Assembly (NCBI RefSeq): GCF_002814235.1
Contig: NZ_PHSU01000018.1
Span: 62,001 to 126,000 of the forward strand
Reading direction: 5' to 3'
DNA: 64,000 nucleotides
Source of the DNA: Pseudomonas sp. QS1027
GTDB lineage: Bacteria > Pseudomonadota > Gammaproteobacteria > Pseudomonadales > Pseudomonadaceae
The translations under genes and the position numbers were made by a program. Below are positions 32,309-40,561 of the stretch, piece after piece (within the stretch, counting starts at the first letter, position 1; each line of letters begins with the position of its first letter). The notes beneath the pieces were generated by a model that saw only the letters and a program-made list of their open reading frames with translations, ran no database searches and was not told the DNA's origin.

Positions 32309-35104
32309 ATGTCGAGATTGACGGGTGGTATTCACACTCATACACCGACGCTGGCGGTGATTGACCCGCGTGGGCTGGCGGTTCGTTCGGTCGCTTATTG
32401 TCGCTCCGTCGAAACGGCGGAGGCTCAAGAGCGGATCAACCGCAACGCCTATGACGCGATGGGGCGCTTGATCGAGCAATGGGATCCCAGGCTTTGGGCG
32501 CTCAGTACGAAGGATCACGAAACCCCAGCCAACCTCGTCAATCGTTATTCGCTGTCAGGCAAGGTGCTGGGTTCGATCAGCGTCGATGCGGGCAAGCGGA
32601 TCAGCTTGTTCGGCGATGGGGATCAGTTGATCCAGACCTGGGACAGCCGGGACACTGAGCGGCGGGTTGAGTATGACGATCTGCTGCGACCGCTGGCCAT
32701 TTTCGAGCAGGGCGAAGGCGAACTGCTGCGCTGTACCGAGCGCTATGAATACGCGGATGGCGGCGCTGAATTCGCCTCTCACAATCAATGCGGACAGTTG
32801 ATCCGACACGATGATCCGGCGGGCACGTTGACGGTGGATGACTACGCCTTGACGGGTGGGGCCCTTGAGCAGAACCAGCGATTCCTGCGTGGCCTGGAAC
32901 CACCGGATTGGCCGCAAGGGCTGTCGGAGCGGGATGTGCTTCTGGAGCCCTCGGAACTGGCCGCGACCACCGCGTCACGTTTCAACCCGCTGGGCGATGT
33001 GCTGGAACAGACCGACGCCAAGGGCAATCGGCAACTGTTCGACTACACCGTTGATGGCCAGCTATTGGCGAGCCATCTTCAACTGAGCGGGCAGGTCACA
33101 CCTCAAACCCTGGTCAGTGCCATTGCCTACAGCGCCTACGTCCAGGTTGAACAGGAAACCGCTGGTAACGGCGTGGTCAGCACACTGACCTATCGCCCTG
33201 AAGACGGTCGTCTGACCCGGCTCCAGGCTCGACGTGGAAGTGACGCGCTGCAAGATCTGCGTTACGACTACGATCCGGTGGGCAATGTGCTGAGCATCGA
33301 AGACGCCGCGTTGCCGATCCGCTATTTCGCCAATCAGCGGGTGGAGCCGGTCAAACGTTATACCTACGACAGCCTCTACCAGTTGACCGAGGCGACCGGC
33401 TGGGAGGCGGGCAGCGCTGGCCGAGGACCGGAATTCAATCGCTTCGACGACCCGGGTGCCGTCGCCAACTACCATCAGACTTACCACTATGACGCCGGTG
33501 GCAACTTGCTGGAACTGGTCCATGTCGGTCCGCAAAGCCACAGCCGCAAACTGACGGCGGCGCGCTACAGCAATCGCTGCCTGCCTGAGCAGAATGGCCG
33601 GCCTCCCACCGAAGAGGAAATCGCTGCCGCTTTTGATGGCAATGGCAACTTGCTGGATCTGCAACCGGGACAGGCGATGAGTTGGGATCTACGCAATCAG
33701 TTGCGCGAGGTACGACCGGTTGAGCGTGAAAGTGCTGACGATGATCGCGAGCTGTACCTGTATGGCGGCGATGGGATGCGGCGGCGCAAGGTCCGCACTA
33801 CCCAAACCAATGCCCGCTCACTGATATCCGAAGTCCGCTACTTGCCGGGCCTGGAAATCCGTACCCGTGAAGGCACTGGCGAAGTGCTGCAAGTGATCTG
33901 CGTCCAAGCCGGACGCAGCGCCATGCAGGTTCTGCACTGGGAAACCGCACCGCCTTCCGGTATTACCAACGATCAATATCGCTACAACCTGACCGACCAC
34001 CTGGGTTCCAGCAGCCTGGAGTTGGATAGTGAAGCTGAGGTCATCAGCCAGGAAGCTTATTACCCCTACGGCGGCACAGCCTGGTTTGCCGGACGCAGTG
34101 AAGTGGAGGCCGGTTACAAGACCGTGCGTTACTCGGGCAAGGAACGGGATGCGACGGGGCTTTATTACTATGGGTTCAGGTATTACGCGCCCTGGTTACA
34201 GCGTTGGATAAACCCGGATCCGGCCGAAGAGGTGGATGGACTGAATGCTTATAGGATGGTACTTAATAATCCTATGGTGTTTGTCGATAGAACTGGGCTT
34301 GTCGCGGAAGAACAACAAAGCTCCTCACAACCTCGACGTCGCATTGCCCACGTCCCGAAGAATCCGTTACCGGCTGTACGAAGCGTTCCCGATCAAGTCC
34401 GTACACCCGTAGAGTCATTGCGGGGTCACATTGTTCCAGCCTCTAATGATTCAACGCGTGTCGTCAAACGTTCAGCGCCTACGGCTAAATCAACGACGAC
34501 AAACACCTTAACAGCACGTGCGGTCCCTGGACCCTCTGGTACTCAGAGGGCCACCTTTACAAGCGTTTCGACTCCCCAAATTACCGGTGCGCCGAAGCGA
34601 CCCAAGATAGCCGAGGCGTTTCCAGGTGAAAAAAGTATGCTGTCTTCTCCGCTAGCAGGACATAATATTTATTATCATTACACTAATAAATTATCCTATG
34701 CTGCGATTCGTGCAGAATCCTCTTTACAACCATCACGGAAAACCATCAGAGGGGAGGGGCTGCCTGGGAAGCAAGCGCGGCACTATTTCACAGATCTTTC
34801 ACCGTCCAGCAAATCACTGGAAGCTATATCTGAAAGAATTTTTGGAAAGCGAACTTATGGTAACGCTCTGGATAAGATGACTCATGTCTTCGAAATCAAT
34901 ACATCAGGTTTGAATCTTGTTCAAAGTCCGGAGAATAATAATATTTTCTATCTTGATACTGCTTTTGACGTGCCTTTGAAATATCGAGCATCTGATGCTG
35001 TGCTTGTGAATCGCATTATTTCTCATGGACGATCAGTGGAATACGTGGACCTGACTGCAACAACGTTGAGTTTACGACAGACGCAACGGGCTGGGATTTT
35101 CTAG
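32309..35104 (+). CDS. Tc toxin C component 3: RHS shell plus HYD1-type ADP-ribosyltransferase warhead
   Basis: A 931-residue protein. Residues 1-664 are the shared RHS shell, ending WINPDPAEEVDGLN and DRTGL. A low-complexity S/T/P/R-rich linker follows (about 665-775). The warhead then carries IYYHYTNKLSYAAIRAES (His790, Tyr791) and RHYFTDLSPSS (Asp829), the H-Y-D layout of HYD1-type ADP-ribosyltransferases. An E-containing SVEYVDL lies near the end. It probably modifies a host protein; TccC3 and TccC5 of Photorhabdus are precedents for ADP-ribosylating TcC proteins. The last seven codons coincide with a repeat found upstream of DUF6124 genes, suggesting a recombination joint. Confidence 0.88.
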   Translation: MSRLTGGIHTHTPTLAVIDPRGLAVRSVAYCRSVETAEAQERINRNAYDAMGRLIEQWDPRLWALSTKDHETPANLVNRYSLSGKVLGSISVDAGKRISLFGDGDQLIQTWDSRDTERRVEYDDLLRPLAIFEQGEGELLRCTERYEYADGGAEFASHNQCGQLIRHDDPAGTLTVDDYALTGGALEQNQRFLRGLEPPDWPQGLSERDVLLEPSELAATTASRFNPLGDVLEQTDAKGNRQLFDYTVDGQLLASHLQLSGQVTPQTLVSAIAYSAYVQVEQETAGNGVVSTLTYRPEDGRLTRLQARRGSDALQDLRYDYDPVGNVLSIEDAALPIRYFANQRVEPVKRYTYDSLYQLTEATGWEAGSAGRGPEFNRFDDPGAVANYHQTYHYDAGGNLLELVHVGPQSHSRKLTAARYSNRCLPEQNGRPPTEEEIAAAFDGNGNLLDLQPGQAMSWDLRNQLREVRPVERESADDDRELYLYGGDGMRRRKVRTTQTNARSLISEVRYLPGLEIRTREGTGEVLQVICVQAGRSAMQVLHWETAPPSGITNDQYRYNLTDHLGSSSLELDSEAEVISQEAYYPYGGTAWFAGRSEVEAGYKTVRYSGKERDATGLYYYGFRYYAPWLQRWINPDPAEEVDGLNAYRMVLNNPMVFVDRTGLVAEEQQSSSQPRRRIAHVPKNPLPAVRSVPDQVRTPVESLRGHIVPASNDSTRVVKRSAPTAKSTTTNTLTARAVPGPSGTQRATFTSVSTPQITGAPKRPKIAEAFPGEKSMLSSPLAGHNIYYHYTNKLSYAAIRAESSLQPSRKTIRGEGLPGKQARHYFTDLSPSSKSLEAISERIFGKRTYGNALDKMTHVFEINTSGLNLVQSPENNNIFYLDTAFDVPLKYRASDAVLVNRIISHGRSVEYVDLTATTLSLRQTQRAGIF

Positions 35105-35195
35105 AACGGGTAGAAGCGCACGGACAAAAACACATCCTCGTCCCTGCTCGCCGTGGATAGGGGACGCAGCCAGTGGGGGTAACCATTTGTCGGCC

Positions 35196-35211
35196 CTGTC
35201 ATTTATGACAG
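35196..35211. promoter_or_regulatory. Palindromic operator candidate upstream of tcC4
   Basis: CTGTCA-TTTA-TGACAG, a perfect 6+6 palindrome 60 bases before the tcC4 start. It lies in the same context as the other copies (TTGTCGGCC before, GTGGATTGGGTAGTTACTAG after). Confidence 0.58.
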
Positions 35212-35271
35212 TAGTCGATAAGCGTGGATTGGGTAGTTACTAGGCTTACGTATCCTCCGAGAGCCAGAGCC

Positions 35272-38118
35272 ATGTCTAGATTGACGGGTGGCATTCACAG
35301 TCACACACCAACGCTGGCAGTTGTTGATCCCCGTGGGCTGGCGGTGCGGGTGGTTGCTTATTGCCGTTCCATCGAGACGGTGGAGCCTGAAGAGCGGATC
35401 AACCGCAGCGCCTATGACGCGATGGGGCGCTTGACCGAGCAATGGGACCCGCGGCTTTGGGCGCTCAGTGCGGAGGTTGATAAAACCCCTGCCAATCTCA
35501 CCAATGCTTATTCACTATCCGGGAAAGTGCTGGGTTCGATCAGTGTCGATGCGGGTAGGCGAGTCAGCTTGTTCGGCGACGGGGATCAACTCGTGCAAAC
35601 CTGGGATAGCCGGGGCAGTGAACGGCGGGTCGAGTACGACGATCTGCTGCGACCGCTAGCCATTTTCGAGCAGGGCGAAGGCGAGGCGCCGCGTTGTACC
35701 GAACGTTATGAGCATGCTGATGGCAGCGCCGATTTCGCCGCTCATAACCAATGCGGGCAGTTGATTCGACATGATGATCCGGCAGGCACATTGACTGTGG
35801 ATAACTATGCCTTGACGGGTGGGGTCCTTGAGCAAACTCAGCGATTCGTGCATGTGCTGGAAACACCGGATTGGCCGCCAGGGCTAGCGGAGCGAGATGC
35901 GCTTCTGGAGTCCTCGGAACTGGCCGCGACCACCTCGTCACGTTTCAATCCGCTGGGCGATGTGCTGGAACAGGTTGATGCCAAGGGTAATCGGCAACTG
36001 TTCGACTACACCTTCGACGGTCAATTGTTAGCTACTCATCTGCAACTCACTGGTCGGCCGGCCCCGCAAACTCTGGTCAGTGCCATCCGCTACAGCGCCT
36101 ACGGTCAGGTTGAACAGGAAACCGCCGGTAACAGTGTGGTCAGTACGCTGACCTATCGCCCTGAAGACGGTCGTCTGACCCGGCTCCAGGCTCGACGTGG
36201 AAGTGACGCGCTGCAAGATCTGCGTTACGACTACGATCCGGTGGGCAATGTGCTGAGCATTGAAGACGCTGCCTTGCCGATTCGTTATTTCGCCAACCAG
36301 CGGGTTGAGCCGGCCAAGCACTATGACTACGACAGTCTCTACCAACTGATTGAGGCGACCGGCTGGGAAGCGGGCGCCGCGAGTCGAGGACCGGAATTCA
36401 ATCGTTTCGACGATCCGGGTGCCGTCGCCAATTATCATCAAACCTACCGCTATGACGCCGGTGGCAATTTGCTGGAACTGGTTCATGTCGGTCCGCAAAA
36501 CCACAGCCGCAAGCTGACAGCGGCGCGCTACAGCAATCGCTGCCTGTCCGAGCAGAATGGTCGGCCTCCCACCGAAGAGGAGATCGCTGCGGCTTTTGAT
36601 GGCAATGGCAATTTGCTGGATCTGCAACCGGGACAGGCGATGAGTTGGGATCTACGCAATCAGTTGCGAGAGGTACGACCGGTTGAGCGTGAAAGTGCTG
36701 ATGATGATCGCGAACTGTACCTGTACGACGGTGATGGCATGCGGCAACGCAAAGTCAGGTCTGCCCAGACCAACGCCCGTTCACTGATATCGGAAGTCCG
36801 CTACTTGCCGGGCCTGGAAATCCGCACCCGTGAAGGCACTGGCGAAGTGTTGCAGGTGATCTGTGCCCAGGCCGGTCGCAGCGCCATGCAGGTGCTGCAT
36901 TGGGAAACGGCACCACCTTCCGGCATCGCAAATAACCAATATCGCTACAACCTGACCGACCATCTGGGCTCCAGCAGCCTGGAGCTGGATAGTGAGGGCG
37001 AGGTGATCAGCCAGGAGACCTATCACCCCTATGGCAGTACGGCTTGGTTTGCCGGGCGAAGTGAAGTGGAGGCGAGCTACAAGACGGTGCGCTACTCGGG
37101 GAAAGAGCGGGACGCGACGGGGCTTTATTATTATGGGTTCAGGTATTACGCCCCCTGGTTGCAACGTTGGATCAACCCGGATCCCGCAGGGGGCGTGGAT
37201 GGGTTGAATGTGTATGCCTTTGTTCAGAGCGGCCCTATTAGTCGAATGGATAAAAATGGGTTGTGGGGAGATGAGGATCAAAAGCTTAACTATTTCAGAG
37301 CCAATCCACCTCCGGCAATACTCAGAGGCCAAGATATTGGGTTCGGTGCTGCAAGAGTTAATCAGCGTGTCATTGCACATGGCCTGGATGCATTTCTCCC
37401 TTTAGAGAGAGAAGCTGTAGCAGATGCACTGTTCGAGTCGCCGCTTGTATTGCAGGAGGCCCAATGGATGCAACAGAATCGTCCGGATTTAAGTGAGCCT
37501 GTTTTGCGAGATATCTTTGGGCCCGACCATACTCAAGAGCACTCAGTCATTGTCGATTCATGGGCGCGTACAGAGAATTTTTTGCGGCAGTATCACAATA
37601 GTGGACTCGGGAGGGGGAAGTTTGTCAGGGGCGGAGGTGGGGATGCGAGAATTAGGGCTTATGTCTATAAATCTGATTTTGAGGGGCATGTATTTATTGG
37701 TAATAGGTTTATACATGAGCCGAAGAAACGCAAAGTCGAAACTTTAATTCATGAGGTGAGCCACCTTTCTCGTGTTGATCGGTTTGTGGGTGTAGGCCCT
37801 GGTACTCAAGATTTTTATTATTTGCTAAGCAATACTGCTTCTGGCAGACAGTATGCTTCCGATATTGTGAGGCATGGCAACGTGCAGTCGTATCATCTAG
37901 AAAATACGTCGGTAAATTTTATAGCCGCCGTCAAAGAGTGGGAAGCGCAAGCAATAGGTGATGCGGAGAATATTATCTGGGATGAACAGATTTCTATGCT
38001 CTTTCATAACATAACTCCAGGCTTGCGTGCTCATATCGCTGCTCGTAATGCCGACAGCCTTGCAGTGGCAGCTATGGAACTTAGTACCGCTTTTAATAGT
38101 GTTTATCACTATCGATAG
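35272..38118 (+). CDS. Tc toxin C component 4: RHS shell plus M35-type (aspzincin) metallopeptidase warhead
   Basis: A 948-residue protein. The ATG at 35272 (MSRLTGGIHSHTPTL) is used instead of an upstream in-frame ATG, to match the other TcC starts. Residues 1-664 are the RHS shell (WINPDPAGGVDGLN, MDKNGL). The C-terminal 284 residues contain IHEVSH (827-831 as HEVSH) followed by GPGTQDFYY with Asp847. HExxH plus a downstream GTxDxxY is the signature of M35/aspzincin metallopeptidases, in which the Asp is the third zinc ligand. This part has low GC. The protein would be delivered by the Tc machine to cleave a host protein. The target is unknown. Confidence 0.88.
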   Translation: MSRLTGGIHSHTPTLAVVDPRGLAVRVVAYCRSIETVEPEERINRSAYDAMGRLTEQWDPRLWALSAEVDKTPANLTNAYSLSGKVLGSISVDAGRRVSLFGDGDQLVQTWDSRGSERRVEYDDLLRPLAIFEQGEGEAPRCTERYEHADGSADFAAHNQCGQLIRHDDPAGTLTVDNYALTGGVLEQTQRFVHVLETPDWPPGLAERDALLESSELAATTSSRFNPLGDVLEQVDAKGNRQLFDYTFDGQLLATHLQLTGRPAPQTLVSAIRYSAYGQVEQETAGNSVVSTLTYRPEDGRLTRLQARRGSDALQDLRYDYDPVGNVLSIEDAALPIRYFANQRVEPAKHYDYDSLYQLIEATGWEAGAASRGPEFNRFDDPGAVANYHQTYRYDAGGNLLELVHVGPQNHSRKLTAARYSNRCLSEQNGRPPTEEEIAAAFDGNGNLLDLQPGQAMSWDLRNQLREVRPVERESADDDRELYLYDGDGMRQRKVRSAQTNARSLISEVRYLPGLEIRTREGTGEVLQVICAQAGRSAMQVLHWETAPPSGIANNQYRYNLTDHLGSSSLELDSEGEVISQETYHPYGSTAWFAGRSEVEASYKTVRYSGKERDATGLYYYGFRYYAPWLQRWINPDPAGGVDGLNVYAFVQSGPISRMDKNGLWGDEDQKLNYFRANPPPAILRGQDIGFGAARVNQRVIAHGLDAFLPLEREAVADALFESPLVLQEAQWMQQNRPDLSEPVLRDIFGPDHTQEHSVIVDSWARTENFLRQYHNSGLGRGKFVRGGGGDARIRAYVYKSDFEGHVFIGNRFIHEPKKRKVETLIHEVSHLSRVDRFVGVGPGTQDFYYLLSNTASGRQYASDIVRHGNVQSYHLENTSVNFIAAVKEWEAQAIGDAENIIWDEQISMLFHNITPGLRAHIAARNADSLAVAAMELSTAFNSVYHYR

Positions 38119-38130
38119 ACGAGGTACTTC

Positions 38131-38191
38131 AAAAAACACCCCCGCCCCACCCACTGCGGATAGGGGGGACGCAGCCAGCGAGGCGGGGGTG
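38131..38191 (-). terminator. Intrinsic terminator of the alginate operon
   Basis: On the minus strand, 17 bases after the algA stop, CACCCCCGCC pairs with GGCGGGGGTG (38182-38191 with 38137-38146) and is followed by TTTTTT. This is a good rho-independent terminator for algA. It also separates the operon from the convergent tcC4 gene. Confidence 0.7.
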
Positions 38192-38207
38192 AGTGGAACC
38201 CTGTTAA

Positions 38208-39653
38208 TTACTGGGCGACGGTTTTCACCTCCTGCTCAGCCGCCGTCGAACGCCCATACACATCTTCAAACCGCTCGATATCGTCTTCACCCAGATAACT
38301 ACCGGACTGCACCTCGATAATCTCCAGCGGAATCTTCCCCGGATTACGCAGGCGGTGCACCGAAGCAATCGGGATGTAGGTCGACTGGTTCTCGCACAGC
38401 AGGAACACCTTCTCGTCGCAGGTCACTTCGGCCGTGCCGCTGACCACGATCCAGTGTTCGGCGCGGTGGTGGTGCATCTGCAACGACAGGCAGGCCCCCG
38501 GCTTGACCGAGATGTGCTTGACCTGGAAACGCCCACCCATGTCCACCGAGTCATAGGAGCCCCAGGGCCGGTAGACCTCGCAGTGGTTCTGGGTTTCGCT
38601 GCGGCCCTGGGCGTTGAGGGTGTTGACCATCTGTTTCACGCCCTGAACCTTGTCCTTGTGGGCGATCATCATGGCGTCCTTGGTTTCGACGACGACGATG
38701 TCTTCCAGGCCGATCACCGAGACCAGTTTGCCGTTGCCGTGGATCATGCAGTTGCGGCTGTCCTGGATCACCACGTCGCCCTTGCTGACGTTGCCGTTTT
38801 CGTCCTTTTCATGCACGTCCCACAACGACGACCAGCAACCCACGTCGCTCCAGCCGGCGCTCAATGGCACCACGCAGGCGCGTTGGGTTTTTTCCATCAC
38901 CGCGTAGTCGATGGAGTTGTCCGGGCACTGGGCGAAGGTGGCTTCGTCGAGGATCACGCCGTCGCCGTCCTGGGTGCTGCGCTCCAGGGTCAGCAGGCAG
39001 GTGTCGTAGATGTCCGGGTCGTGTTTTTTCAGCTCTTCGAGGAAGCGGCTGGCGCGGAACAGGAACATGCCGCTGTTCCAGAAGTAACCGCCGGCCTCGA
39101 CGAACTCGATGGCGCGTTTTTCATCGGGCTTCTCGACGAACTGCGAGACCCGGCTGACCCCCTCCGGCAGCAGCGCGTCGTTGCTCGACTTGATGTAGCC
39201 GTAGCCGGTTTCCGGCTTGGTCGCCGGGACGCCGAACAGCACCATTTCACCGCGCTCGGCGGCTACCGTGGCCAGGGCCAGGGCGCGTTGCAGGGCTTTC
39301 TGGTCTTCGAGCACGTGGTCGGCGGGGAGGACGAGCATCAGCTCGTCGCGGCCTTCGTTGACCAGCAGCATGGCGGTCAGGGCCACGGCCGGGGCGGTGT
39401 TGCGACCGAAGGGCTCCATCAGGATGCGCTGGGTGGTGAGCTGGCGGTTGCTCAGTTGTTCGTTGACGATAAAACGGTGGTCCAGGTTGCAGACCACGAT
39501 GGGGCTTTCCATGCCGTCGAACACCAGGCGTTCCAGGGTTTGCTGGAACAGCGTTTCCTTGCCGGTGAGGGCGAGGAACTGCTTGGGAAACTGCTTGCGC
39601 GAAAGCGGCCAAAGACGTGAGCCGCTACCACCTGAGAGGATTACTGGAATCAT
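38208..39653 (-). CDS. algA: Mannose-1-phosphate guanylyltransferase / mannose-6-phosphate isomerase AlgA
   Basis: A 481-residue bifunctional enzyme. The pyrophosphorylase signature GGSGSRLWPLSRKQFPKQF is at residues 8-26 and the FVEKPD motif lies in the middle. The C-terminal type II phosphomannose isomerase cupin has HISVKPGACLSLQMHHHRAE. It supplies GDP-mannose for AlgD by two steps: fructose-6-phosphate to mannose-6-phosphate, and mannose-1-phosphate plus GTP to GDP-mannose. It is the last gene of the alginate operon. A 225-base gap with a REPIN separates it from algF, so it may be partly uncoupled from the upstream genes. Confidence 0.97.
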   Translation of the reverse strand: MIPVILSGGSGSRLWPLSRKQFPKQFLALTGKETLFQQTLERLVFDGMESPIVVCNLDHRFIVNEQLSNRQLTTQRILMEPFGRNTAPAVALTAMLLVNEGRDELMLVLPADHVLEDQKALQRALALATVAAERGEMVLFGVPATKPETGYGYIKSSNDALLPEGVSRVSQFVEKPDEKRAIEFVEAGGYFWNSGMFLFRASRFLEELKKHDPDIYDTCLLTLERSTQDGDGVILDEATFAQCPDNSIDYAVMEKTQRACVVPLSAGWSDVGCWSSLWDVHEKDENGNVSKGDVVIQDSRNCMIHGNGKLVSVIGLEDIVVVETKDAMMIAHKDKVQGVKQMVNTLNAQGRSETQNHCEVYRPWGSYDSVDMGGRFQVKHISVKPGACLSLQMHHHRAEHWIVVSGTAEVTCDEKVFLLCENQSTYIPIASVHRLRNPGKIPLEIIEVQSGSYLGEDDIERFEDVYGRSTAAEQEVKTVAQ

Positions 39654-39690
39654 GGTGTTACTCCTTTAAGCGATCTATGGGTTAGAGCTA

Positions 39691-39823
39691 TGTGGCGAGG
39701 GGGCTTGCCCCCGTTCGACTGCGCAGCAGTCGCAAACCCTGAGAGCGAGGTTTGCCTGATACACCAAGGTGTATGGTTTCAGGGCTGCTTCGCAGCCCAA
39801 CGGGGGCAAGCCCCCTCGCCACA
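39691..39823. repeat. REPIN between algF and algA
   Basis: Two perfect 25-base inverted arms (39691-39715 and 39799-39823) with core TGTGGCGAGGGGGCTTGCCC. The same REP class, diverged, occurs at 55646-55797. In RNA the arms could form a long stem inside the alginate transcript. Confidence 0.85.
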
Positions 39824-39878
39824 GGTAATTCACCCGGTTTGATAGATGTATAAATGACCTGCATCCCTGGTGAATCGA

Positions 39879-40547
39879 TCAGCGGGTCGAAACCGGGCGC
39901 TTGACCCACACCGGCGACAGGTTGCTGCCGTTGCCGGTGACGTAGAGCACCGCCGCTTCACCGCGCTCCAGGGCCACCGGCTTGAGATCGCTGACCTTGG
40001 TGGTGCCGTCGTACAGCGCAAAGCTGACTTTCACCGGGTTGATCTCGCGTTCGCCACGGCCCTTGGCGGCCACAGCCTGGACCACGTCGGTCTTGCCGTC
40101 AGCGGTTTTCAGGGTCAGGGCCTTGTCACTCAGGTTCTGCACCCGCACCAAGGATTTCTGCTTGTTCTTGAACGGCGGCTCTTCGATCAGTTGCGGCTGG
40201 CCGCTGGCGTTGTTGACCAGGGTGTAATAGTGGTCGGCGGCCAGTTTCAGCGGCAGGGCCTGGCTGCCGACCTTGGCGCTGTAGTCGCCGCCGGGCATAA
40301 AGCTGAAATCACTGCTGGCCAGCGGCGCGACTTCATTGATCGCGGTGGCGCCGACGGTGGCGCTGACTTCCTGGTTGCTGGCGTTGTAGATACGCACGAA
40401 GCTCGAACCTTTCGGCGCGACCGGGCCGTACAGCGCGGCATCGCCGCCGGCCCAGACCGGCAGGGACAGCAGGCTCAGGCCGGCGGCCAGGGCCAGGGTT
40501 TTGACCGTGCGTTGTTGGACGTTTTTACGAGTGACGTTGAAGGTCAT
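39879..40547 (-). CDS. algF: Alginate O-acetylation protein AlgF
   Basis: A 222-residue periplasmic protein with a signal peptide (about 1-33, ending PVWAGG). It has mixed beta content without enzymatic motif, as in known AlgF proteins (about 216 residues). AlgF is needed for acetylation of alginate together with AlgI, AlgJ and AlgX and probably passes acetyl groups across the periplasm. It starts 14 bases after algJ, in the conserved operon order. Confidence 0.95.
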   Translation of the reverse strand: MTFNVTRKNVQQRTVKTLALAAGLSLLSLPVWAGGDAALYGPVAPKGSSFVRIYNASNQEVSATVGATAINEVAPLASSDFSFMPGGDYSAKVGSQALPLKLAADHYYTLVNNASGQPQLIEEPPFKNKQKSLVRVQNLSDKALTLKTADGKTDVVQAVAAKGRGEREINPVKVSFALYDGTTKVSDLKPVALERGEAAVLYVTGNGSNLSPVWVKRPVSTR

Positions 40548-40561
40548 GGTAAGTACCTCTT

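Noticed and set aside
34298..34600. Frameshift in the tcC3 linker because of its odd S/T/P/R composition
   Set aside because: The frame continues into a recognisable HYD1 domain, so the linker is real and simply disordered.
38355..39620. A plus-strand open frame over algA, and similar ones over algJ, algI, algX, algG, algE and alg8
   Set aside because: All are antisense to well supported alginate genes and consist of low-complexity V/H/D/G/Q-rich sequence.
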